A stretch of 64,000 nt of DNA from Stella humosa (GTDB lineage: Bacteria; Pseudomonadota; Alphaproteobacteria; ATCC43930; Allostellaceae): positions 446,001-510,000 of the forward strand of contig NZ_AP019700.1 of NCBI RefSeq assembly GCF_006738645.1. Reading direction: 5' to 3'. The notes under the pieces were generated by a model. That model was given only the letters and a program-made list of their open reading frames with translations. It was not told the origin of the DNA and ran no database searches. The number at the start of each line of letters is the position of its first letter. Position 1 is the first letter of the stretch. Below are positions 52,798 through 61,196 of the stretch, piece after piece. Position numbers and translations under genes: made by a program.

Positions 52798-54486
52798 TCA
52801 TGGCCCGGCGACGCGCCAGTTCTCGACCCACAGCGTGGTCGGATACTGGTGGCCGGTCGGCTCGATGCCCTGCAGCCATTTCGGCACCACGAACGGGTCG
52901 GCGCGGAAGAAGAGCGGCAGCACCGGCAGGTCGCGGGCATAGAGCTGCTGCTGCGCGTGCCACAGTTGGCGCCGCCGGTCGCGGTCCAGCTCGACCTCGA
53001 TCTGCTCGATCAGCCGGTCCATCTCGGGCACGGCATAGCCCGGATAGTTCTGGCCGGCGAAGTTGTTGGTGGGCCTGGGGATGCTGTCCGAATGCAGCGT
53101 CGTGCGCGGCACGCCCTCGGGCGAGGACAGCCAGGCGAACATGGCCAGGGCCGGGAACTTGCGCTTGGACACCGTCTCGCCGAAGAAGACGCGCGGCGGC
53201 TCGTTGCGCAGCTTCACCTCGACGCCGATCTGCCGCCACTGGCTCTGCAGCACCTGCTGCACCAGCTCGCGCGCGCGGTTGCCCGACGTCGTCATCAGCT
53301 CCAGCGCCAGCCGGTCGCCGGCCGCGTTCTGGCGGATGCCCGTGCCCTTGCGCGGCCAGCCGGCGTCGTCCAGCAGGGCGCCCGCCTGCTTGGGGTCGAA
53401 GGCGTAGGCCGGCAGGTCGTCGGCATGCACCCAGTCGAGCGGATGGATGGCGCCGCGCGCCACCGGCTGGCGCCCGCCGAACAGGGTCTGGGTCAGCTTC
53501 TCGCGGTCGATGCCCAGCAGCAGGGCCTGGCGCACCCGGCGGTCGGCCAGGATCGGGTTGTCGAGGTTGACGTCGATATGCTCGTACACCAGCCCCGGCT
53601 TGTACTGCACGGCATAGCGGTCGCGGTGGCGCTGCTCGAACGCCATGCCCTGGTCGAGCGACAGGCCGAGCTCGCCCGCGACATAGTCGACGGCACCCGA
53701 CAGCAGGTTGGCCTCCAGCGCGGCCGTGTTCTCGATCGCGCGCACGACGATCCGGCGGAAATGCGGCTTGGGGCCGTACCAGTGCGGGTTGCGCTCCAGC
53801 GCGATGTGCGAGCCGGTCGCCACCTCGACGATGCGATAGGGGCCGAAATGCAGGCCGGGATTGGTCGGGTCGGTGTCGAAGCGGGTGCGGAAGCGGTATT
53901 GCGCGGGGTCGGCGAAGGCCTCGCGCTCCAGGTGCGCCGGCAGCAGCTGGAAGCCGCCTATGGAGGCGAACTCGAACGACAGCTTGTCGACATGGAAGGT
54001 GAAGGTGCGCTCGTCCTTCACTTCGATGCGGGTGACGCGGCGATAGAACTCGGCCGAGGCGACGCCGCTCATCGGGTGGCGCCCGACCTCCCAGGTGAAG
54101 ACCACGTCGCGCGTCGTCACCGGCACCCCGTCGCCCCACTTGGCGCCGGGCTGGATGGTGTAGGTGACCTCGATCCCGCGCTTGCCTTGCGTCTTGCCTT
54201 CTTCGGGCGGCAGGTCGACCGGCTTGGCCAGCCCGTTCTCGATCGTCGGCAGCTCGGTGCAGAGCAGGCAGACGAGCTTCCAGTCCTTGTCGTAGACGGT
54301 GAAGGGCCGCCTGGTCATGCCCAGCACGTAGCTCTTGGCCAGCATGCTCTCGATGTTGGGATGCAGGGTCGAGGGGAACTGGGTGATGCCGATCACCAGT
54401 TCGTCCTTGGCCCCGGGGCCGGCCGCGGCGGGTCCGGCCACCATCGCCATTACCGACAGCGTGGCGGCCAGCAGCATCCGGAACAT
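52798..54486 (-). CDS. ABC transporter substrate-binding protein, family 5 (second importer)
   Basis: 562 aa. A Sec signal (MFRMLLAATLSVMAMVAGPAAA) has no lipobox. The mature protein is a peptide-type binding protein (TQFPSTLHPNIESMLAKSYV, GAKWGDGVPVTTRDVVFTWEVGRH, DNPILADRRVRQALLLGIDREKLTQTLFGG). It is only distantly related to the six-copy array. It lies 36 nt downstream of pyrE on the same strand and heads the second importer. Confidence 0.9.
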   Translation of the reverse strand: MFRMLLAATLSVMAMVAGPAAAGPGAKDELVIGITQFPSTLHPNIESMLAKSYVLGMTRRPFTVYDKDWKLVCLLCTELPTIENGLAKPVDLPPEEGKTQGKRGIEVTYTIQPGAKWGDGVPVTTRDVVFTWEVGRHPMSGVASAEFYRRVTRIEVKDERTFTFHVDKLSFEFASIGGFQLLPAHLEREAFADPAQYRFRTRFDTDPTNPGLHFGPYRIVEVATGSHIALERNPHWYGPKPHFRRIVVRAIENTAALEANLLSGAVDYVAGELGLSLDQGMAFEQRHRDRYAVQYKPGLVYEHIDVNLDNPILADRRVRQALLLGIDREKLTQTLFGGRQPVARGAIHPLDWVHADDLPAYAFDPKQAGALLDDAGWPRKGTGIRQNAAGDRLALELMTTSGNRARELVQQVLQSQWRQIGVEVKLRNEPPRVFFGETVSKRKFPALAMFAWLSSPEGVPRTTLHSDSIPRPTNNFAGQNYPGYAVPEMDRLIEQIEVELDRDRRRQLWHAQQQLYARDLPVLPLFFRADPFVVPKWLQGIEPTGHQYPTTLWVENWRVAGP

Positions 54487-54522
54487 GGCTTCGGCTCCTC
54501 CCCGGGTCCGCCGGCTGGACGG

Positions 54523-55209
54523 TTACAGCTTGCCGCCGTGGGCGAGCGACCACTCCACCGGCTTCTCCAGGAACGCCCGCACCGCGTGGGTGGTTTCGGG
54601 CGGGAAGTAGCCTTCGTCCTCGGCCGTCGCCAGCACGTCCCACCAGGTGCAGAGCCCGTGCAGGCCGACACCCTCGGCCTTCAGGTTGGCCACGCTCTCG
54701 GGGAAGATGCCGTAGTGGAAGACGACGAAGGTATGCGCGCATTCTGCGCCGGCCTTGCGCAGCGCCTCGACGAAGTGGAGCTTGCTGCCGCCATCGGTCG
54801 CCAGGTCCTCCACCAGCAGGACGCGCGCGCCCTCGGTCAGCGCGCCCTCGATCTGGGCGTCGCGGCCGAAGCCCTTGGGCTTCTTGCGGACATAGAGCAT
54901 CGGCAGCATCAATCGCTCGGCCAGCCAGGCGGCGAACGGGATGCCGGCGGTCTCGCCGCCGGCCACGGCGTCGATGTTCTCGAAGCCGATCTCGTTCTCG
55001 ATGGCGGTCGCGGCCAGGTCCATGATGCGGCGCCGCGCGCGCGGGAACGAGATGATCCGGCGGCAGTCGATATAGACCGGGCTGGCGCGGCCGGACGTGA
55101 AGATGAACGGCTGTTCCGGGCGGAACAGCACGGCCTTGATCTCGATCAGGATGCGCGCGACGGTGCGCGCGGCCTCGGTCGGGGGGGCGATATTGACGGA
55201 GTCGGGCAT
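54523..55209 (-). CDS. pyrE: Orotate phosphoribosyltransferase
   Basis: 228 aa. It joins orotate to PRPP in pyrimidine synthesis. The PRPP loop is [17 protein letters not shown], the alphaproteobacterial variant, with [15 protein letters not shown] for substrate and [20 protein letters not shown] for ribose phosphate. The full length is a little longer than the enterobacterial enzyme, as usual for this lineage. It sits upstream of the second importer, with no obvious functional link. Confidence 0.93.
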   Translation of the reverse strand: MPDSVNIAPPTEAARTVARILIEIKAVLFRPEQPFIFTSGRASPVYIDCRRIISFPRARRRIMDLAATAIENEIGFENIDAVAGGETAGIPFAAWLAERLMLPMLYVRKKPKGFGRDAQIEGALTEGARVLLVEDLATDGGSKLHFVEALRKAGAECAHTFVVFHYGIFPESVANLKAEGVGLHGLCTWWDVLATAEDEGYFPPETTHAVRAFLEKPVEWSLAHGGKL

Positions 55210-55295
55210 GGTGCCTGCATTGTCCGGGACCCCTTCTCTCTAGGGCAATATGCCCTGCGGGGGCAACGGCGGATGCCGCGGCGCGTCGGCCGATC

Positions 55296-56036
55296 CTAGC
55301 TGGCCCCCATCACCCGCATGTGGAAGTCGCGCTCGTCGGGCGGCAGCGCCAGCCACCATTGCCGCAACTCGCGCGGGTGCGGGATCTTCAGGTCGACGAT
55401 GTTCTCGGTCGGCATTGGCAGGGTCGAGGTGTCGTAGAAATACTTGTAGCGAACGCGATAGGCGACCGTGCCCATGCGCGAGGAGCCGAAGCGATGCTGG
55501 CGCCGCTTCAGCCAGATCGACACCCAGCGGTCGGCGATGTAGCGCACTCGCGGCGGCACCAGGGCGAAGACCGACAGCGCGCTGTAGGCGGGCGGGAAGA
55601 TCATCAGGCAGTTGGTGTCGAAGGTGTCGATGCCGTCGACGAGCTGGCAGCGATGCAGCAGGCGGCCGTCGACATGGTGCATGACCCGCAGCGACGAGGC
55701 GACCTCCAGGTCGTTCTTCTCCTGCACCGCCAGCAGGCTCGAGACATGGTCGGGATAGAGCCAGTTGTCGGCATCCAGGAAGCCGATCGCATCGAAGCCC
55801 TGGCCGGCGGCCGACAGGGCGCCGATCGCGCGCGGCGTATGGCCCCAGTCGCGGTGCCCGGCCGGCAGGACGATGTGCTGCGCGTCCCAGGCATCGATGG
55901 CGGCTTCCGGCTTGCCGTCGCCGACCAGGATGTGGGTCGCAGGGTGGGTCTGCATGCGCACGCTGGCATGGGCCTTGGCCAGCCAGGCCAGCGGCTCGCC
56001 GTGATAGGGGGTGACGATGGCGACGCGACGGGTCAT
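55296..56036 (-). CDS. Family-2-like glycosyltransferase (GT-A), copy with a DxD motif
   Basis: 246 aa, GT-A fold. It starts RRVAIVTPYHGEPLAWLAKAHASV; the nucleotide-sugar/metal motif is FLDADNWLYPDH (DAD), and HRFGSSRMGTVAYRVRYKYFY follows. It probably transfers a sugar to a surface glycan. It follows its paralog with a 4-nt ATGA overlap. Confidence 0.82.
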   Translation of the reverse strand: MTRRVAIVTPYHGEPLAWLAKAHASVRMQTHPATHILVGDGKPEAAIDAWDAQHIVLPAGHRDWGHTPRAIGALSAAGQGFDAIGFLDADNWLYPDHVSSLLAVQEKNDLEVASSLRVMHHVDGRLLHRCQLVDGIDTFDTNCLMIFPPAYSALSVFALVPPRVRYIADRWVSIWLKRRQHRFGSSRMGTVAYRVRYKYFYDTSTLPMPTENIVDLKIPHPRELRQWWLALPPDERDFHMRVMGAS

Positions 56037-56770
56037 TGCAGGCCCATTCGGCGGATCTCCCGGTCGCGGGCGGCGGGTTCCAGCGCGTTCCACCAGCGGC
56101 CGACCGCGGCGGCCGAGGGCGGCTGGGCGTCGGTCAGCCAGGCATCCCAGCGGGTGGGGCCGAACGGGGCGTTGAAGGCGCGCGCCCGGACCCGCTTGGC
56201 GATGCCGGCCGTCGGTCCGGGCGCGGCGATCGTGCGACCGCGCCCCTGCAGGAAGGCCAGGACCGCCTGGGCCGCGTTGCCGGCGACGGGTGCCGGCGCC
56301 AGGCTCCACATGGCGATCGCCGGAAAGGCAGGCGGCAGCAGCAGGATGCCGCTCGAATCGACCGCGCGGACCCCGTCCACCTCGCGGCACGGCGCGGCCG
56401 GCGTGCCGTCGATGCGATGCAGCAGTCGGCGCGCGGTCGCGGCCTCGGCGCGTCGGCCGGCGACCGCGGCTGCCAGGGCTGAGAGATGGCCGGGCAGGAA
56501 CCAGTCGGCCGGGTCGAGGAAGGTGACGGCGTCGAAGCGCTGGGACGCCGCCGACAGGCCGCCCGCCATGCGCCCGGCATTGCCGCCGTCGTCATGGCGG
56601 CGGTGCAGGACGATGTGCTGGTCGGCCAGTGCGGCCGCCTCGGGCGTCGGACGCCCGTCGGCCACCAGGATATGCGTCACCGCGTGGCCCTGTTCGCGCA
56701 GGCTGGCATGCCCGTGGGCCAGCCATTCCAGGGGTTCGTCCGCATAGGGGGTGACGACGGCGATGCGCAT
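56033..56770 (-). CDS. Family-2-like glycosyltransferase paralog, DxD lost
   Basis: 245 aa, clearly a duplicate of the preceding entry: IAVVTPYADEPLEWLAHGHASL, THILVADGRP, QHIVLHRRH and DRE at the C-terminus all line up. In place of FLDADNW it has FLDPADWFLPGH, so the Asp-x-Asp metal motif is broken. The centre and C-terminus are alanine-rich and degenerate. It may be inactive, regulatory, or use another geometry. It is translated first, coupled to the intact copy. Confidence 0.8.
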   Translation of the reverse strand: MRIAVVTPYADEPLEWLAHGHASLREQGHAVTHILVADGRPTPEAAALADQHIVLHRRHDDGGNAGRMAGGLSAASQRFDAVTFLDPADWFLPGHLSALAAAVAGRRAEAATARRLLHRIDGTPAAPCREVDGVRAVDSSGILLLPPAFPAIAMWSLAPAPVAGNAAQAVLAFLQGRGRTIAAPGPTAGIAKRVRARAFNAPFGPTRWDAWLTDAQPPSAAAVGRWWNALEPAARDREIRRMGLQ

Positions 56771-56867
56771 GGGTCGGGCCAGTATCTACGCCAAGCGTGC
56801 GATCTACGCCAAGCGCAGGATGCTTGCCAAGGCGAGGCCGGTGACAGAATCGGGCCTACGCGGCTAG
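56763..56867 (+). CDS. Possible 34-aa basic micro-ORF with an internal triplicated unit
   Basis: ATG to TAG encoding MRMGRASIYAKRAIYAKRR...; the core is three 18-nt units at 56784-56837 read in frame as IYAKRA, IYAKRR and MLAKAR. It partly overlaps the start of the divergent glycosyltransferase gene and lies just before thpR. The ribosome site is weak, so translation is uncertain. Confidence 0.25.
   Translation: MRMGRASIYAKRAIYAKRRMLAKARPVTESGLRG
56784..56837 (+). repeat. Triplicated 18-bp tandem repeat
   Basis: Three contiguous units start ATCTACGCCAAGCGTGCG, ATCTACGCCAAGCGCAGG and ATGCTTGCCAAGGCGAGG. The first two differ at three positions and the third is degenerate. Confidence 0.8.
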
Positions 56868-56895
56868 GTTCGCCCGCCTGCCGCCACGGTCCCCG

Positions 56896-57438
56896 ATGAT
56901 CCGCCTCTTCGTCGCCATCCCGCTTCCACCTGATCTCGCCCGGTCCCTGGCGGCACTCGGCGGCGGCATCCAGGGCGCCACCTGGGTCGAGGCCGGGAAC
57001 CTCCACCTGACGCTGCGGTTCATCGGCGAGGTGGACGAGGGCATGGCATGCGACATCGACGAGGCGCTGGCCGGGCTGCGGGCGCCGGCGGTGGCGATCC
57101 AGGTGGCGGGCATGGGACAGTTCGGCGAGGGCGACCGCGCGCGCCTGCTCTACGCCGCCGTCGAGCGGACGCCGGCGCTGGTCCATCTCCAGGAGCGGGT
57201 GGAGGCGGCCATCGTCCGCGCCGGTCAGCCGCATGAGAAACGCAAGTTCGCTCCCCACATCACCCTGGCGCGCCTCAAGCGGGCGGCGATGCCGCGGGTG
57301 CAGGCCTTCATCGCCGGCCATGCGCTGTTCCGGCCGCCGCCGTTCGTCGCCGACCGGGTGGTGCTCTATTCGAGCTGGCTCGGCGGCGCTGGCGCATCCT
57401 ACCAGGCCGAGGCCGAGTATCCGCTGGACGCCGGCTAG
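56896..57438 (+). CDS. thpR: RNA 2',3'-cyclic phosphodiesterase (LigT/ThpR)
   Basis: 180 aa of the 2H phosphoesterase superfamily. The two catalytic histidine motifs are HLTLRF (about 36) and HITLAR (about 119), with RLFVAIPLP at the start and the VLYSSWLGGAGASYQAEAEYPL end. It opens 2',3'-cyclic phosphates to 2'-phosphates on RNA and can ligate tRNA halves in vitro. The next gene follows after 9 nt. Confidence 0.92.
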   Translation: MIRLFVAIPLPPDLARSLAALGGGIQGATWVEAGNLHLTLRFIGEVDEGMACDIDEALAGLRAPAVAIQVAGMGQFGEGDRARLLYAAVERTPALVHLQERVEAAIVRAGQPHEKRKFAPHITLARLKRAAMPRVQAFIAGHALFRPPPFVADRVVLYSSWLGGAGASYQAEAEYPLDAG

Positions 57439-57447
57439 CCTCCGCCG

Positions 57448-58056
57448 ATGAGCGAGGACCTGGATCGCCTGCTGGCCGAGATCCGGGCCTGCCGCTTGTG
57501 CGCGGCCCACTTGCCGCTCGGCCCCCGGCCGGTCGTGCGCGGGCTGGCCAGCGCGCGCCTGATGATCGCCAGCCAGGCGCCCGGTACCAAGGTGCATGCG
57601 TCGGGCATCTCCTTCACCGATGCCAGCGGCGACCGCCTGCGCGCCTGGCTGGGCGTCGACCGGGCGACCTTCTACGACGAGCGACGGATCGCCATCGCGC
57701 CCATGGGCTTCTGCTATCCGGGCCGCCTGCCGCGCGGGGGCGATGCGCCGCCGCGGCCCGAATGCGCCCCGCTGTGGCAGCCACGGGTAGCGGCTGCGTT
57801 CTCGTCGGTGGAACTGGTGCTGCTGGTCGGCGGCTGGGCCCAGGGCTGGCACCTGGGCCGCCGCGCCAGGCCGACCCTGACGGAGACGGTGGCGGCGTGG
57901 CGGGAATACCTGCCGCGCTTCTTCCCGCTGCCGCACCCCAGTTGGCGCAACACCGGCTGGCTCAACCGGAACCCATGGTTCGCGGCCGAGGCCTTGCCGG
58001 AGCTGCGCCGCCGGGTGGCGCTGCTGATGGGCGACGGGTCAGTCGACCAGGGCTGA
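57448..58056 (+). CDS. Uracil-DNA glycosylase family protein
   Basis: 202 aa with the UDG-fold core IASQAPGTKVHASGISFTDASGDRL, MGFCYPGRLPRGGDAPP and the second motif LPHPSWRNTGW. This is the uncharacterised glycosylase-like branch, not classic Ung. Two early cysteines (CRLC) recall Fe-S UDGs, but the full four-cysteine set is not seen. Base-excision activity is possible but not shown. The 3' end overlaps the convergent hydrolase by 18 nt. Confidence 0.85.
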   Translation: MSEDLDRLLAEIRACRLCAAHLPLGPRPVVRGLASARLMIASQAPGTKVHASGISFTDASGDRLRAWLGVDRATFYDERRIAIAPMGFCYPGRLPRGGDAPPRPECAPLWQPRVAAAFSSVELVLLVGGWAQGWHLGRRARPTLTETVAAWREYLPRFFPLPHPSWRNTGWLNRNPWFAAEALPELRRRVALLMGDGSVDQG

Positions 58057-58638
58057 CAGGGGTGCCACCACCGCGAAGCGGTCGGCCAGCTCGGCCAGCG
58101 AGGCACGCTGGAGCTGCTGGGGGTCGAGGTCGGGGCCGCCGGTCGGATCGGGCAGGGCGCGGGTGGCGGTCGCATCGGCGATGACCGTGGTGCGGTAGCC
58201 GAGGTCGAGGGCCGCGCGGGCCGTCGAGCTGACGCACATGTGGGTCATGAAGCCGGCCACGACCAGCGAGGTCCGCCCCGTCGCCTTCAGCGCCGACTGC
58301 AGATCGGTGCCGGCGAAGGCATTGGGCAGGCCCTTGGTGATCACCGTCTCGCCCGGCTCGGGCCGCACTTGGTCGGCGATCTGGCCGCCCGGGCCGTCCG
58401 GGTCGAACAGGCCGCCGGCCTTGCCCAGATGGGCCACATGGATGATCGGGGCGCCGGCGGCGCGCGCCCGGCGCAGCAACTGCTGCATGGCCTCCAGCGC
58501 CGGGGCGGCCCCCGGCAGGGGCAGGCGGCCGTCGAGATATTCGCGCTGGGCATCGATGACGACGACGGCGGCGGTGGAAAGCGGGCCGGGCGTGGCGTCG
58601 GCCCCGGCCATCTGAAGCAGGGTGCGGGCGGCGGTCAT
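58039..58638 (-). CDS. Isochorismatase-family cysteine hydrolase
   Basis: 199 aa. The catalytic triad is visible: Asp in VVIDAQREY, Lys in VITKGLPNAF and Cys in GFMTHMCVSSTAR, with the cis-peptide GFMTH region. Family members hydrolyse C-N or vinyl-ether bonds (nicotinamidase, biuret or ureidoacrylate hydrolases, isochorismatase). Given the nearby allophanate locus, an amide substrate is attractive but unproven. It is divergent from a LysR gene that may regulate it. Confidence 0.87.
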   Translation of the reverse strand: MTAARTLLQMAGADATPGPLSTAAVVVIDAQREYLDGRLPLPGAAPALEAMQQLLRRARAAGAPIIHVAHLGKAGGLFDPDGPGGQIADQVRPEPGETVITKGLPNAFAGTDLQSALKATGRTSLVVAGFMTHMCVSSTARAALDLGYRTTVIADATATRALPDPTGGPDLDPQQLQRASLAELADRFAVVAPLSALVD

Positions 58639-58756
58639 CGTCTGTCGTTCCTCAGGGTGATTCGGCGAACGGCCAGCATAGGGCTGCATCGTCGCCGGAG
58701 AAGGGGCGACTTTCGCGCCGGCCCCTGCAAAAATGCCGGATGAAGACGGTATCGGC

Positions 58757-59593
58757 ATGATCGATTGGGACGGCTGGCGCGCGGTGCTGCTGCTGGCCCG
58801 CGCCGGCACGCTGGCCGGGGCGGCGACGCTGCTGGGGGTGGATGCCACCACGGCCGCCCGCCGGCTGCGCCGGCTGGAAGCCTCGCTGGCGCTCCGGCTG
58901 TTCGAGCGCCAGGGCGCGCGCCTGGTGCCGACCGCCGCCTGTCTCGACCTGTTGCCGCGCCTGGAGCAGGCCGAACGCGCGCTGGCCGCGGCGGAATCCG
59001 CGTTCGAGCAGGGCGGCGGCGGTCCCGTCCGGGTGCTGCGGGTGACGGCGGTGGCGTTCCTGGTCGACCACCTGCTGGCGCCGGCCCTGCCGCGGCTGCT
59101 GGCCGGGCGGCGGCTGCGCGTCGAACTGCTGGCCGACAACCGCAACCTCAGCATGGCCCGGCGCGAGGCCGACCTGGCCCTGCGGCTTGGCCGGCCCGAC
59201 GTGGTGCACGATGCCGTGCAACGGCTGGGCACGGTCACCTACGCGGTCTATGCCGGCCGGGGTCGCGATGCCGGCGGCCTGCCCTGGGCCGCCCTGTCGG
59301 ACGAGCAGGCCCATCTGCCGGAAAGCCGCTGGACGGCGCGGGCGGCCGGCGCTCAGGGCATCGAGCATCGTGCCAACCGCTTCGAGGCGCTTGCCCGCAT
59401 GGCCGAGGGCGGCCTGGTGCGCGTGCTGCTGCCGGACCTGCTGGCCCGGGCCTTTCCAGCCCTCGTTCGTGTCGGCGAACCGGTCGAGCTTGAGCGGGAG
59501 GCATGGCTGGTCGGTCATCCCGAGGATGCCGGCGCGCCGCATGTCCGCGCCGGCGTCGATTGGCTGGCGGGCCTGTTCCGGCCGGAATCCTAG
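58757..59593 (+). CDS. LysR family transcriptional regulator
   Basis: 278 aa. An N-terminal winged helix-turn-helix (WRAVLLLARAGTLAGAATLLGVDATTAARRLRRLE, about 5-40) is followed by a periplasmic-binding-like effector domain. The family norm is ~300 aa, so the effector domain is slightly short. The ATG at 58757 was chosen; one eight codons upstream is also possible. Divergence from the isochorismatase-like gene (118 nt between starts) is the usual LysR arrangement with its target. It overlaps the convergent amidase stop by 4 nt. Confidence 0.87.
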   Translation: MIDWDGWRAVLLLARAGTLAGAATLLGVDATTAARRLRRLEASLALRLFERQGARLVPTAACLDLLPRLEQAERALAAAESAFEQGGGGPVRVLRVTAVAFLVDHLLAPALPRLLAGRRLRVELLADNRNLSMARREADLALRLGRPDVVHDAVQRLGTVTYAVYAGRGRDAGGLPWAALSDEQAHLPESRWTARAAGAQGIEHRANRFEALARMAEGGLVRVLLPDLLARAFPALVRVGEPVELEREAWLVGHPEDAGAPHVRAGVDWLAGLFRPES

Positions 59594-61002
59594 CTCGCGG
59601 CGGCGCGCCAGCCGCTGGCGACGGGCGCGCCGGCGACGCCCATGCGCTCCAGGGTCGCGGCCACCCGCAGGATTGCCGCTTCCTGCCAAGGCCGGCCGAT
59701 GATCTGCACCCCGATCGGCAGGCCCGCCCGTACCACGGGGACGGCCACGACCGGCAGGCCGATGAACGAGATCGGCTGCGTCAGCACGCCCAGGTTGGCG
59801 CGCACCGGCACGACGGCGCCGGCCAGTTCCATCGTCTGCTGGTCGACGCCGGGCGCGGTGCAGGGGGTGGCGGCGGCGACCAGCACGTCGACCTTGCCCA
59901 TGGCATCGGCCACCTGCCGGCGGAAGACGCCGCGGAAGCGCTGGGCCGCGGTGACCCAGGCCGAGGGGATGAGGGCGCCCGCCGTCAGCCGGTCGCGTGT
60001 CTCGGGGTCGAAATCATCGGCCCGGCGGCGCAGCCGGTCGAGATGCAACGCCCCGCCCTCGGCCGCGGTGATGACATAGGCCGCCGCCCGCGCCCTGCCG
60101 GCTTCGGCCAGCGTTACCCGTCGCACGGCGCCCAGCGCGGTCGCGACGCGATCGACGGCATCCCGGGCTTCCGGCCCGGCGAAGGTCTCGAAATGCCCGT
60201 CCAGCACGCCGATGCGCAGGCCGTCGATGTCGCCCGACAGGGCAGCCGACGTTGGCTCGGCGGGGCGGCCGGCGCAGGACGGGTCGTCCGCGTCCGGCCC
60301 CTGCATCGCGTCATAGGCGGCCGCCAGATCGGCCACCGACCGGGCGAACGGCCCCAGATGATCGAAGGCGGCGACGAAGGGGAAGGACCCGCGCCGGGTG
60401 AGGCGACCGAAGGTCGGCTTCAGGCCGAAGATGCCGCACAGCGACGAGGGCACCCGGATCGACCCGTTGGTGTCGCTGCCAAGCGCCAGCGGCACAAGGC
60501 CCGCCGCGACCGCGCCGCCGCTGCCGCCGGACGATCCGCCGGTCATCCGCGCCGGGTCGTGCGGGTTGCGCGTCGGGCCGTAATGGGCATTGCGGCCGGT
60601 GAAGTCGTAGGCGTACTCGCCCATGCCGAGCGCGCCCACCAGCACCGCCCCGGCGGCTTCCAGGCGGGCGATCAGCGGCGAGTCTGCTGATGAGGGGGGC
60701 GAGTCCGCCTCGATCCGCGCGCCGGCCAGGGTCGCCAGGCCGGCGATGTCGAACAGGTTCTTGACCGCGAACGGGACCCCGGCGAGCGGACCCGGGTCGC
60801 GGCCCTCCGCGACCATCCGGTCGATCGTGGCGGCCCGCGCGCGGGCGCGCTCCGCGGTCACGGCGGTGAAGGCGTTGAGGATCGGCTGGGCCTCGGCGAT
60901 CCGGGCCAGGCTGGCATCGACGACCGACAGGGCGGTCGTGGCGCCCCTGCGCACCGCGGCGGCGGTCTCGGCGGCGCCGGCGGCGGCGGACGGATCGCTC
61001 AT
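59590..61002 (-). CDS. atzE: AtzE-like amidase (1-carboxybiuret hydrolase family)
   Basis: 470 aa, amidase-signature enzyme. The catalytic Lys is in PFAVKNLFDIAGL and the Ser-cisSer pair lies in GGSSGGSGGAVAAGLVPLALGSDTNGSIRVP. It is preceded with ATGA overlap by a 62-aa AtzG-like protein, the defining partner of AtzE in the cyanuric-acid pathway of Pseudomonas sp. ADP, where AtzE deaminates 1-carboxybiuret to allophanate-level products. The upstream allophanate hydrolase supports the same pathway. The true substrate here is inferred, since no cyanuric acid hydrolase (AtzD) is in the window; other amidases of the GatA type remain possible. Confidence 0.84.
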   Translation of the reverse strand: MSDPSAAAGAAETAAAVRRGATTALSVVDASLARIAEAQPILNAFTAVTAERARARAATIDRMVAEGRDPGPLAGVPFAVKNLFDIAGLATLAGARIEADSPPSSADSPLIARLEAAGAVLVGALGMGEYAYDFTGRNAHYGPTRNPHDPARMTGGSSGGSGGAVAAGLVPLALGSDTNGSIRVPSSLCGIFGLKPTFGRLTRRGSFPFVAAFDHLGPFARSVADLAAAYDAMQGPDADDPSCAGRPAEPTSAALSGDIDGLRIGVLDGHFETFAGPEARDAVDRVATALGAVRRVTLAEAGRARAAAYVITAAEGGALHLDRLRRRADDFDPETRDRLTAGALIPSAWVTAAQRFRGVFRRQVADAMGKVDVLVAAATPCTAPGVDQQTMELAGAVVPVRANLGVLTQPISFIGLPVVAVPVVRAGLPIGVQIIGRPWQEAAILRVAATLERMGVAGAPVASGWRAAAS

Positions 61003-61187
61003 GGCCGGAACACCGGCGCTGCCTCGTCGGCCTCGCCCAGCGGATGTTCGGCCACGACGCCGGCCAGGCGCCGGGCCAGGGCCAGATGCTCCAGCACGCC
61101 CTGCCAGCGTTCCGTCGGCACCGGCAGGTCGAGCAGGGCAGCCGCGGCGGCGGCATAGCCGCCCAGCATCTCGTCGTCGCGCGTCAT
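60999..61187 (-). CDS. atzG: AtzG-like small subunit (DUF4089)
   Basis: 62 aa, helical (MTRDDEMLGGYAAAAAALLDLPVP, WQGVLEHLALARRLAGVVAEHPLG, EADEAAPVF). Size, helical make-up and the ATGA overlap with the amidase match AtzG, a GatC-like partner that forms a heterotetramer with AtzE. It begins 9 nt after the allophanate hydrolase stop. Confidence 0.83.
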   Translation of the reverse strand: MTRDDEMLGGYAAAAAALLDLPVPTERWQGVLEHLALARRLAGVVAEHPLGEADEAAPVFRP

Positions 61188-61196
61188 CGTTCCTCC

